This document shows positions 1 through 6,238 of a stretch of DNA of 6,325 bases, one piece after another. The number at the start of each line of letters is the position of its first letter. The stretch's first letter is position 1. The notes under the pieces were generated by a model. That model saw only the letters and a program-made list of their open reading frames with translations, did no database searches and had not been told where the DNA came from. The DNA is from Verrucomicrobiota bacterium (GTDB lineage Bacteria; Verrucomicrobiota; Kiritimatiellia; UBA8416; JAIOPI01). The DNA lies in contig JAQCIA010000128.1 in assembly GCA_027620105.1 (NCBI GenBank), forward strand, positions 1 to 6,325. Direction: 5' to 3'. A program made the translations under genes and the position numbers.

Positions 1-35
1 GGCCGGATGATGATGATCCCGCGGCGCCGCTCGCG
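1..35. other. Start of the region downstream of the operon
   Basis: The 35 nt after the last stop codon contain a perfect 10-bp palindrome GCGGCGCCGC (21-30). GGAT and ATCC (5-8 and 16-19) could also pair around a GATGATG loop. No U-tract is seen on the minus strand before the window ends, so no terminator can be called. No gene is visible. Confidence 0.4.
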
Positions 36-491
36 TCAGTGACCGTGCGCATCGCCGCCGCCGTGCTCTTCGCAGGTGCAGGCATACTCCGCCCGCTGGC
101 AACCGCCACAGACTCCGGTGTGCAGGGCCACGCGAAAATTCTGCGGTTTGGCCTCTGCCGCGGCGCGGACCTGCACGACCACATTGTAGCCATCGCCCTC
201 CGGGAGGGGGTCGGTGGATACCAGCATACCCGCTGAATTCGTCAGTGTGAGGGTCGTCTTGCCGGAAGGGGCCTCCGCGATCACCGTCACGACCTGTTCA
301 CCGACCGCCACGGGGTGCAATTCAGCGTCGAACATCCTGATCTCAACCTTGCGCTCGGCATTGACAACAAACTCCGCCCGCGGCGGTGCGTTCGCCAGCA
401 GCCTTCCCCCCGTGGGGCCGGCATCGATGGATTCCGCTCGCACCGTTCCGCCGATGATCATCGCGACCAACGCCGTTAACAACGTCTTCAT
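36..491 (-). CDS. Small exported Cys/His-tailed protein, last gene of the czc operon
   Basis: This 151-residue protein starts with a clear Sec signal peptide (hydrophobic residues 4-15, likely cleavage after VRA at 17-19). The mature part opens with GPTGGRLL (25-32) and continues as a predicted beta-rich domain (about 38-122). The last 28 residues are metal-ligand rich: H124, a CGGC pair (C128, C131), C138, C140, H143, H149 and a terminal H151. The start was chosen because its ATG overlaps the czcA stop as ATGA, an AAAGGA ribosome-binding site lies 9 nt upstream (501-506), and a signal peptide follows at once. A longer in-frame extension into czcA has none of these. From memory, GPxGGRLL-type domains form an extra N-terminal domain on some long CzcB adaptors, so I infer a free-standing periplasmic metal-binding accessory of the pump. 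Its function is not established. The gene is certain; the role is tentative. Confidence 0.85.
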   Translation of the reverse strand: MKTLLTALVAMIIGGTVRAESIDAGPTGGRLLANAPPRAEFVVNAERKVEIRMFDAELHPVAVGEQVVTVIAEAPSGKTTLTLTNSAGMLVSTDPLPEGDGYNVVVQVRAAAEAKPQNFRVALHTGVCGGCQRAEYACTCEEHGGGDAHGH

Positions 492-3400
492 ACTCCGCGT
501 TCCTTTCTTTCGTTTCGGCCTTCTGTCCATGCATAGAGCGTGGGCAACAAGATGAGGGTGAGGAAGGTGGATGTGATGATGCCACCGATCACCACCGTGG
601 CGAGCGGACGCTGGACCTCTGCCCCGGCGCCGTGCGCAATGGCCATGGGCACAAAGCCGAAGCTCGCGACGAGTGCAGTCATCAGCACGGGACGCAGTCG
701 GGAGAGCGCACCCTCGGCGACGGCCTCCCGCACACGGCGGCCTTCCGCGCGCAGTTGATTGAAGTGCGTGATCATGACCACGCCGTTCAGAACAGCCACA
801 CCGCTCAAGGCAATAAAGCCAATGCCGGCGGAGATGCTGAACGGCATGCCGCGGATCCACAGAGCAAAAATGCCGCCGGTCACGGCGAGCGGAATACCCG
901 TGTACACCAGCAGGGCCTGCCGCAGACTGCCGAAGGCAATGAAGATCAGAATAAAGATCACCGCCAGCGCCACCGGTACAATTACGGTGAGCCGCGCCCG
1001 CGCCTCCTGCAGGTTCTTGAACTGTCCGCCAAACTCGATTGTGTACCCCGGGGGCAGCACAATCTCGTCGCGCACGCGTTGTTGGGCTTCGCGGACAAAG
1101 CTTTCCACGTCGCGTCCGCGCAGATTGATCATGATGGCGGCGCGCCGCTGTGCGAACTCGCGGGCGATGGTGCTCACCCGTTCTTCGACGCGAAAATCCG
1201 CAACCTGGCCGAGGCGCAGGAGTCCCCCATCGGATGTGCGCAAGGGCAGGCGCTTCATCACCTCCACCTGTTTGCGCAAATCGTCTTCCAGGCGGACAAC
1301 AATCGGATATCGACGGTTCCCTTCAATCAACAGGCCGATCTCTTCGCCTGCCAGCGCGTGCGCGATGACGTCGTTCATTTCCTGGGCGTGGAGGTTATAG
1401 GTCGTCATGGCCGCGCGGTTTGGGGTGATTTCGAGCATGGGGGCTTTGCCCAGCGCGTCGAATTCCACGTCGGCGGCTCCCGGCACGGCTTCAAGCACGT
1501 CGCGCGCCTCGGTGGCGATGCGCTCGATCTCGGCGTAATCGTCGCCAAAAACTTTTACGGCAATGTCGGCGCGCGTGCCCTCAAGAATTTCGTTGAAGCG
1601 CATCTCAATGGGCTGCGAGAAAAGATAGGCCTGACCGGGAACCTTCACGTTCAGCTCCTCGGTCATCAAGTCCGCCAAGGCGTCCTTCGTGATGATTCGG
1701 CCGTTCACGCGACGCCACCGTTCTTGAGGGGCAAAGAAGATGTAGGTGTCTGAGACGTTGACCCCCATCGGGTCGGTGGCGATTTCTGATGTGCCGATGC
1801 GCGAGAAGACGTAGCTGACTTCTGGGAACTTTTCGAGCAGGACTTTTTCGGCGCGATTCTGCATCGCGATGGAGGCGTCGAGGCCAATGCTGGTGGTGCG
1901 TATCATGTGCGTGGCGAAGGAGCCCTCATCCAGTTGCGGGACAAACTCGGCGCCCAGCTTTTGGAAAACCAGAATGGACCAGGCAAAGAGCGCGATGGCG
2001 CCCAGCACCACCAGCCAGCGCAGGCGGAAGGCCGCGCGCAGCGAGGGCGCATAGAGACGCTTTCCGATGCGCATCAGCCAATTGTCCCGCTCTTGGATGC
2101 GCTTGTTGAGGAAGATGGAGCAGAGGACGGGCATCAGGGTGAGTGACAGAATCATCGCTCCCGTGAGCGCCAGCATCACGGTGAGCGCCATGGGTTTGAA
2201 CATTTTGCCTTCGATCCCCGTCAGCGCGAGAATCGGGACATAGACAATTGTGATGATCAGCACGCCGTAGAAGGTTGGCGTCCCCACCTCCTTGCTGGCG
2301 GCCAGCACCGTCTCGCGACGCTCCTCGGGTGACAGCACTCGGCCCAGCGCCTGTTGCCGCAGCCCCAGACGGCGAACGGTGTTTTCCACCAGCACCACGG
2401 CGCCGTCGATGATCAGCCCGAAGTCGACGGCTCCCAGGCTCATTAAATTTCCGGAAATCTTGGCCTGGACCATGCCAAACATGGCGAACAGGAATGAGAG
2501 CGGAATGGCCAGCGACACGATCAGCGCCGCACGGACATTGCCCAGCAGCAGGAGCAAGACCACCACCACCAGCACAGCGCCCTCAGTGAGATTCTTTTCA
2601 ACCGTGGCAATGGTGCGGTCGACCAGTTCGGTGCGGTCATACCCGGTGCGCACGACCACACCGGGCGGCAGTTGCGCCCCGAGTGCTTCCAGCATCTCCG
2701 CGACGCGTCGCGCCACAATGCGGCTGTTCTCGCCGGCCAGCATGAGCGCCGATCCAAGCACGCATTCCTCGCCATTCCATGTGGACGCACCCGTGCGCAC
2801 GCTGGATCCAATCCCCACTTCCGCCAGGTCGCGCACGCGCAGCGGCTCCACCCCGGCGCGGAAGCGAATGGGAAGGTTCGCGATCTCCTCCGCCGTCTGC
2901 ACGCGCCCCGCGGCACGGATAACGACCTGCTCGCCGCCGACTTGAATCGCGCCGCCTCCCGTGTTGTCCACATTTTCGCCGATGATATCGGCAATTTCGG
3001 CAAAGGTGACCCCCGCGCTGAAGAGCTTCTCCGGCGCAGGCATGACCACAATCTGCTTTTCGTATCCGCCCGACGTGTTGACTTCTGCGACGCCCGGTAC
3101 GGCGCGCAGCTTTGGTTTGATGACGAAATCCTGCAATTGGCTTAGTTCCATCAATTGCGCGTGTCGCGTCGCGGGCTTGTTGGCCGCGTCCGCGCGATAC
3201 TCCACCGCGTAGTAGAAAATTTCGCCCAGTCCGGTGGAGATAGGGGCAAGCTTTGGCGTCAAACCCGCGGGTAGCTCGTCGACGGCGTTCTGCAGGCGTT
3301 CGCTGACCAATTGCCGCGCACGATAGATGTCAGTTCCGTCCTTGAAAACTAGCGTCACCTGGGAAAGGCCGAACTTGGAGAGCGAGCGCAGCTCGAGCAT

Positions 3401-3634
3401 GCCCGGCACGCCGGACAATTCGATCTCGATGGGAAACGTCACCAGTTTTTCGATTTCCTCTGGCGCCAGCGACGGCACCTCGGTGTTCACCTGCACCTGC
3501 ACATTGGTGATGTCCGGGACGGCGTCGATCGGCAGCCGTAGCGCGGCCCAAAGGCCGGCCACAACCAGGCCGAGGGTGGCGAGGATGATGAACGAACGCT
3601 GGCGGAGCGAGAATTCGAGGATTCTGTCAATCAT
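488..3634 (-). CDS. czcA: CzcA-type heavy-metal efflux RND transporter (inner-membrane pump)
   Basis: This is a complete 1048-residue proton/metal antiporter of the HME-RND family, of normal length for CzcA. About twelve membrane segments fall in the standard 1+5 / 1+5 pattern: one at 13-31, five between about 352 and 509, one near 538-556, and five between about 883 and 1034. Two large periplasmic porter loops separate them. TM4 holds VDFGLIIDGAVVLVEN with D404, D410 and E417, corresponding to the acidic residues needed for proton-coupled transport in Cupriavidus CzcA. DFG-x3-DGA is typical of pumps for divalent cations (Zn, Co, Cd or Ni) and differs from the Cu/Ag CusA type. Other family hallmarks are LPIDAVPDITNVQVQ (34-48), VPILALTGIEGKMFKP (466-481) and EMRFNEILEGTRADIAVKVFG (677-697). 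The ATG has a CCGGAG site 8 nt upstream and lies 15 nt after czcB. The TGA overlaps the next ATG by 4 nt. The exact metal cannot be read from the sequence. Confidence 0.97.
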   Translation of the reverse strand: MIDRILEFSLRQRSFIILATLGLVVAGLWAALRLPIDAVPDITNVQVQVNTEVPSLAPEEIEKLVTFPIEIELSGVPGMLELRSLSKFGLSQVTLVFKDGTDIYRARQLVSERLQNAVDELPAGLTPKLAPISTGLGEIFYYAVEYRADAANKPATRHAQLMELSQLQDFVIKPKLRAVPGVAEVNTSGGYEKQIVVMPAPEKLFSAGVTFAEIADIIGENVDNTGGGAIQVGGEQVVIRAAGRVQTAEEIANLPIRFRAGVEPLRVRDLAEVGIGSSVRTGASTWNGEECVLGSALMLAGENSRIVARRVAEMLEALGAQLPPGVVVRTGYDRTELVDRTIATVEKNLTEGAVLVVVVLLLLLGNVRAALIVSLAIPLSFLFAMFGMVQAKISGNLMSLGAVDFGLIIDGAVVLVENTVRRLGLRQQALGRVLSPEERRETVLAASKEVGTPTFYGVLIITIVYVPILALTGIEGKMFKPMALTVMLALTGAMILSLTLMPVLCSIFLNKRIQERDNWLMRIGKRLYAPSLRAAFRLRWLVVLGAIALFAWSILVFQKLGAEFVPQLDEGSFATHMIRTTSIGLDASIAMQNRAEKVLLEKFPEVSYVFSRIGTSEIATDPMGVNVSDTYIFFAPQERWRRVNGRIITKDALADLMTEELNVKVPGQAYLFSQPIEMRFNEILEGTRADIAVKVFGDDYAEIERIATEARDVLEAVPGAADVEFDALGKAPMLEITPNRAAMTTYNLHAQEMNDVIAHALAGEEIGLLIEGNRRYPIVVRLEDDLRKQVEVMKRLPLRTSDGGLLRLGQVADFRVEERVSTIAREFAQRRAAIMINLRGRDVESFVREAQQRVRDEIVLPPGYTIEFGGQFKNLQEARARLTVIVPVALAVIFILIFIAFGSLRQALLVYTGIPLAVTGGIFALWIRGMPFSISAGIGFIALSGVAVLNGVVMITHFNQLRAEGRRVREAVAEGALSRLRPVLMTALVASFGFVPMAIAHGAGAEVQRPLATVVIGGIITSTFLTLILLPTLYAWTEGRNERKERGV

Positions 3635-3649
3635 GTGCGATGCTCCGGG

Positions 3650-4372
3650 TTAATGGCAGTGCCCGCCACCTTTGGTGGCGCGGAGTTCGATGAGGTACAG
3701 GGTTTCCACGGCGCTCGCGGCGACCTTATCGCCGTCATAGAGCCCGTCGAGAATTTCCACCTGGTCCGCGTTTTGCGCGCCGGTAGCGACGGGAACCCGG
3801 AGCAGCGCGCTTCCGTTTTCAAGGAAAACAAACTGCTCGGTGGCGGACTTCAGTATCGCGGTGCCAGGCACGAGCAGGGCGGATCGGGCCGGCAGGCCCA
3901 GCATGCGCGCCGAGACAAATGTTCCAATGGGGAGCAGTCCGCCGGGATCTGGAATTTCAATCAGCACCTCATACTGGCCCGAGGCCCCCAGGAGAAAGTC
4001 GTTGATGGCGACAACGCGCCCGGTGGCCGTGAGCGAATCGATGCGCAGCATGCTGTCGTCGCGAATGTGCGCAGCCACGCCGGGCGGTAACATGGCCGAG
4101 GCATAGGCGCATCCACGGCGTTCACCGGACTGGATGCCTCCCTCGTCCGCGGCGCGATAGACCTGGGCCGTCAGGGCCACGTCTGGCGATAGCTCGCCCT
4201 CCGCGGCGTCTGCCATGACCAATCCCAACGCGGCGCGTGTTTCCGCACCAAGCGAGATGCCAACGCCCTCCTTGAAGGTGGCGCCTTCTCGCGGTGATTC
4301 GGGTTCCGCGTGCGGGCCCGCGGCATGGGCGATTGCGGCGGCCAGGATAAAACAGAAACAAAGTGGCTTCAT
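3650..4372 (-). CDS. czcB: Short CzcB-like periplasmic adaptor (membrane fusion protein) lacking a visible hairpin
   Basis: This is a 240-residue periplasmic adaptor expected to link CzcA to CzcC. Residues 1-18 form a signal peptide (MKPLCFCFILAAAIAHAA). A strand-rich segment at 36-72 resembles the start of the CzcB membrane-proximal domain. Residues 90-157 look like the beta-barrel (ASAMLPPGVAAHI, LTATGRVVAIND, YEVLIEIPDPGGLLPIGTFV). Residues 166-223 match the C-terminal membrane-proximal domain (LLVPGTAILKSATEQFVFLE, VEILDGLYDGDKV). CzcB proteins are usually about 350-520 residues. Here I see no lipoyl half-motifs and no heptad-rich hairpin: only about 17 residues (73-89) separate the first strands from the barrel. 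The protein ends in GGGHCH, a possible metal site. The ATG at 4372 was preferred over an upstream in-frame ATG at 4417 because it overlaps the czcC stop as ATGA, has GGGAG 7 nt upstream, and leads straight into the signal peptide. The family call is firm; how it works without a hairpin is unclear. Confidence 0.88.
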   Translation of the reverse strand: MKPLCFCFILAAAIAHAAGPHAEPESPREGATFKEGVGISLGAETRAALGLVMADAAEGELSPDVALTAQVYRAADEGGIQSGERRGCAYASAMLPPGVAAHIRDDSMLRIDSLTATGRVVAINDFLLGASGQYEVLIEIPDPGGLLPIGTFVSARMLGLPARSALLVPGTAILKSATEQFVFLENGSALLRVPVATGAQNADQVEILDGLYDGDKVAASAVETLYLIELRATKGGGHCH

Positions 4373-5610
4373 GGTGCAGCTCCCAGATCGATGCCGGTGA
4401 TTCGAAACACATCGCACGCCGTGTCCCAGGCGGCGCCCATCGCCTCGTTGCGCAGGCGTTGCACGTTGAGGTATTCGCGCTGCACATCCAGAAACAGTTG
4501 CACGTTGATCGCGCCCAGGCGGTACTGGCGTTCCGCGAGTTCGGCGGCGGCGCGCAGCTCAAGAATCACATCCGGCGGAATCATCGCGAGCTGGGCCAGT
4601 GCGCGCTCATGGGCGCGAACCGACTGGGCCAGTGCGTTCTGCAGCGCGCGCTGTTCGGCTGCAAGCTGCGCCTCGCCCCAACGCGTACGCGCATGTGCGG
4701 CGGTAATGGAGCCTTTGCCGCGATCGCGCCAGGGCAGCTCCATGGAAAAGCTCAATCCCAGAACCGTTTCCTGCTCGCCGGCATCGTCCCGCGACAGAAA
4801 CGGACCGGTTGTGAAGTCGGGTTTGGCCGCCAGCACCGTGGCGCTTGCCTCGGCCCGCAGGCGGGCGAGTTCGGTCTCGCGCTGGAGCAGGATCGGCGAA
4901 CCTGCCAATTGGGCGGAGAGTTCCTCCAATGTGGGAAACGTTGGTGGCGGGCGGTCGTCCTCGACGAGGCGCAGGGGGAGATCCGGCGGGCGGTTGAGCA
5001 GACCGTTCAGGGCAATGCGGGCCTCGTCACGCCGACCCAGGGACGCGTGCGTGGCGGCGCGCAGGTCAAGCAAGGTGGCCTCGACCATGCGCAGCTCCAG
5101 ATACATCGCGGCGCCCGCGGCGGGCCGTTGTTTGAGCATGTCGATCAGGGCGCGACTGCGATTGTTCACTGCGTCTGCCGCGCGGGCGTCTGCGGCGGCG
5201 ATTAAATAGGCGCGCGCCAGTCGGCGGACCTCTACCTCGAGTTCACGCCGAAACAACGCAAACCCGACGTCCGCCTCGGCGAGCTCTCCCTCGGCGATCG
5301 CCAGGCGGGCTTCACGCTTGCCCTTGCGTTCGATGCGTTGTGTCAGCGCGATTTCGGCCGCGTAGCCGGAGTCGGAGCCGTCATCTGCGTCGACCTGCTT
5401 CAGCCCGGCGCTGCCCGAGAATTCCGGATTCGGTCGAAGCGCGGCTTGTTGCGCTTCCGCCTGTGCCACATCGCGCTCGGCGGCATGGGCCTGCACGTCC
5501 GGATGGACGGCCAGCGCGTGCTGGACCAGGTCCTCAATGCTTTCGACTTCGCCCGCCAGCAGCTGCGCCGAAAAGAGACAAATCGCACTCAATAGTATTG
5601 CTTTGGACAT
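4369..5610 (-). CDS. czcC: CzcC-type outer-membrane efflux protein (TolC family)
   Basis: This 413-residue protein would form the trimeric outer-membrane channel of the pump. It shows a signal peptide (1-20, MSKAILLSAICLFSAQLLAG) and then the two OEP repeats typical of TolC/CzcC proteins. The first has LRPNPEFSGSAG (58-69) and IALTQRIERKGKREARLAIAE (87-107). The second has AAKPDFTTGPFLS (261-273) and LGLSFSMELPWRDRGKGSI (284-302). Long Ala/Glu/Arg-rich helices follow each repeat (about 105-205 and 303-395), and YRLGAINVQLFLDVQREYLN (363-382) is the usual end of the second helical bundle. The residue after LLAG is Glu, not Cys, so this is not a lipoprotein, unlike CusC or OprM. The length is ordinary, so the channel does not obviously compensate for the short adaptor. 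The start has TGAGGG 6 nt upstream. The TGA overlaps the czcB ATG by 4 nt, and the gene lies 90 nt after the small leader gene. Confidence 0.95.
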   Translation of the reverse strand: MSKAILLSAICLFSAQLLAGEVESIEDLVQHALAVHPDVQAHAAERDVAQAEAQQAALRPNPEFSGSAGLKQVDADDGSDSGYAAEIALTQRIERKGKREARLAIAEGELAEADVGFALFRRELEVEVRRLARAYLIAAADARAADAVNNRSRALIDMLKQRPAAGAAMYLELRMVEATLLDLRAATHASLGRRDEARIALNGLLNRPPDLPLRLVEDDRPPPTFPTLEELSAQLAGSPILLQRETELARLRAEASATVLAAKPDFTTGPFLSRDDAGEQETVLGLSFSMELPWRDRGKGSITAAHARTRWGEAQLAAEQRALQNALAQSVRAHERALAQLAMIPPDVILELRAAAELAERQYRLGAINVQLFLDVQREYLNVQRLRNEAMGAAWDTACDVFRITGIDLGAAP

Positions 5611-5633
5611 GAAACACCCTCACGTGACCACGG

Positions 5634-5658
5634 AAAATCTGCACACGCTTCGTGTGCA
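5634..5658 (-). terminator. Possible weak terminator or attenuator before czcC
   Basis: On the minus strand TGCACACG and CGTGTGCA (5658-5651 and 5647-5640) form a perfect 8-bp stem around a 3-nt loop AAG, followed by GA and then four U residues (5637-5634). The U-tract is short, so full termination is unlikely. Partial read-through could lower pump expression relative to the upstream small protein. It ends 23 nt before the czcC start. Confidence 0.4.
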
Positions 5659-5679
5659 ACCGGAACGTGTCGGAACCGG

Positions 5680-5700
5680 CCGGGCGCGCGAGGCGCCCGG
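5680..5700 (-). repeat. GC-rich stem-loop directly after the stop of the leader gene
   Basis: The arms CCGGGCGC and GCGCCCGG (5700-5693 and 5687-5680 on the minus strand) form a perfect 8-bp stem with a 5-nt loop. It begins on the base after the TGA at 5703-5701. No U-tract follows, so it is more likely an mRNA-stabilising or processing structure than a complete intrinsic terminator. Confidence 0.6.
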
Positions 5701-6024
5701 TCAGGCGAGCTGAGGAGGGTGCTCGATGTCGGCGGCAAGTGGTGAGAGCGGCGGCAACACGCACGCGATCACGTTGCCAAGCTGGCAGAGCGGCGCGAGC
5801 ACGAGCGTGTCGGGAACGATCTGATGGAGTTGACTATGACAAACGCAAACGCAGTCATGCTCCGAGTCGTCGTGCGGGGCGCTGTCGTCGTGATGGCTGT
5901 CTGTGTGCGCAACGGCAGCCTCATCTGCACAGGTGTTGCACATGGTGCCAGCAATGCCGAGCGCAACGCACAACATGGCGCAGGTGGCGATTCCGAGCAG
6001 CCAGACTCTGGAGCGACGCAACAT
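5701..6024 (-). CDS. Small exported His/Asp/Cys-rich protein, first gene of the czc operon
   Basis: This is a 107-residue protein that I do not recognise as a named family. Residues 1-7 are basic (MLRRSRV) and 8-28 are hydrophobic, giving a signal peptide or N-terminal anchor. The rest is rich in metal ligands: C29 and C32 (CNTC), H40, then HHDDS and HDDSEHD (44-57), then DCVCVCH (57-63) with C58, C60, C62 and H63, H67, and later C80 and C88. This suggests periplasmic binding or buffering of metal for the pump, by composition and position only. The ATG at 6024 was chosen because the hydrophobic segment starts there and a good promoter ends 6 nt before it. An in-frame ATG at 6174 would place that promoter inside the gene and adds 50 low-complexity Arg/Gly/Pro-rich residues. 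No Shine-Dalgarno precedes 6024, which fits a leaderless message. An ATG at 5976 is a weaker alternative. Confidence 0.75.
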   Translation of the reverse strand: MLRRSRVWLLGIATCAMLCVALGIAGTMCNTCADEAAVAHTDSHHDDSAPHDDSEHDCVCVCHSQLHQIVPDTLVLAPLCQLGNVIACVLPPLSPLAADIEHPPQLA

Positions 6025-6030
6025 GCGGAA

Positions 6031-6059
6031 ATAATATACGGCTCGGAGCGCGGGGTCAA
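6031..6059 (-). promoter_or_regulatory. Sigma70-like promoter of the czc operon
   Basis: Read on the minus strand, TTGACC (6059-6054) and TATTAT (6036-6031) are separated by exactly 17 nt. They match the -35 consensus at 5/6 and the -10 at 5/6. The AT-rich -10 stands out against the GC-rich surroundings. Transcription would begin about 7 nt beyond the -10, at or next to the ATG at 6024. The spacer contains a small dyad, GCTC-C-GAGC. The 17-nt spacing does not suggest a MerR-type promoter, which usually has 19-20 nt. Confidence 0.65.
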
Positions 6060-6089
6060 CCCGCCGTCGCATCGCCGCGCGTCTGGCCC

Positions 6090-6155
6090 ATGCTGGTCTT
6101 CCTCGTGTTGGTTCTCGCCATCGCCCTCCGCCGCTACCGGCAGACGCTGGACTGA
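6090..6155 (+). CDS. Doubtful 21-residue hydrophobic peptide
   Basis: An ATG at 6090 opens MLVFLVLVLAIALRRYRQTLD and then a stop. The composition is that of a single membrane helix followed by a basic cytoplasmic tail. No Shine-Dalgarno is visible before the ATG and no promoter was found for it. It may be a remnant of the C-terminal anchor of a lost gene, a tiny membrane peptide, or chance. The reading frame is open upstream only because it runs antisense to the small His-rich gene. Confidence 0.15.
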   Translation: MLVFLVLVLAIALRRYRQTLD

Positions 6156-6183
6156 AGCGCCCGTGCGGATACATGTCCGGTTC

Positions 6184-6212
6184 TTTACGCTGTCCGGCGG
6201 ACGCGTTATAAG
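6184..6212 (+). promoter_or_regulatory. Promoter of the divergent right-hand gene, with dyad in the spacer
   Basis: TTTACG (6184-6189) and TATAAG (6207-6212) are 17 nt apart and match the -35 at 4/6 and the -10 at 5/6. The sequence between them is an inverted repeat (6187-6206): ACGC-T-GTCCG and CGGAC-GCGT around a single central G, perfect apart from one bulged T. Its position would let a bound repressor block RNA polymerase. TGTCCGG also occurs once more just upstream (6174-6180). Confidence 0.45.
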
Positions 6213-6226
6213 GCTCGCTTAATCAG

Positions 6227-6232
6227 AGGAGG
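6227..6232 (+). promoter_or_regulatory. Perfect Shine-Dalgarno that fixes a GTG start
   Basis: AGGAGG lies 6 nt before GTG at 6239. This is the strongest ribosome-binding site in the window and is the main reason to accept a gene start at a non-ATG codon. Confidence 0.75.
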
Positions 6233-6238
6233 TCTCCC

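Noticed and set aside
492..860. N-terminal extension of the last operon gene up to an ATG at 860
   Set aside because: It would overlap the end of czcA by over 370 nt in another frame and gives Arg/His/Cys-rich low-quality protein. The ATG at 491 has a ribosome-binding site, a stop/start overlap and a signal peptide.
632..1753. A 373-codon plus-strand open frame antisense to czcA
   Set aside because: It is fully opposite the well-supported pump gene. Its composition (His, Gln, Arg and Asp runs) is the mirror of GC-biased codons, and no domain is recognisable.
2292..2945. A 217-codon plus-strand open frame within czcA
   Set aside because: It is a Ser/Thr/Arg-rich translation typical of a shadow frame, with no ribosome-binding site and no family resemblance.
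4373..4417. Alternative czcB start at an upstream ATG
   Set aside because: It would add 15 polar residues (MRCVSNHRHRSGSCT) before the signal peptide and lose the ATGA coupling and the well-placed GGGAG.
4310..5209. Two overlapping plus-strand open frames of about 280-300 codons opposite czcC
   Set aside because: Both lie inside a clear TolC-family gene. They are long only because stop codons are rare in this GC-rich antisense sequence.
6025..6174. A 50-residue upstream extension of the leader gene to an ATG at 6174
   Set aside because: It contains the operon promoter, has no ribosome-binding site, and encodes Arg/Gly/Pro-rich sequence ahead of an obvious signal peptide.
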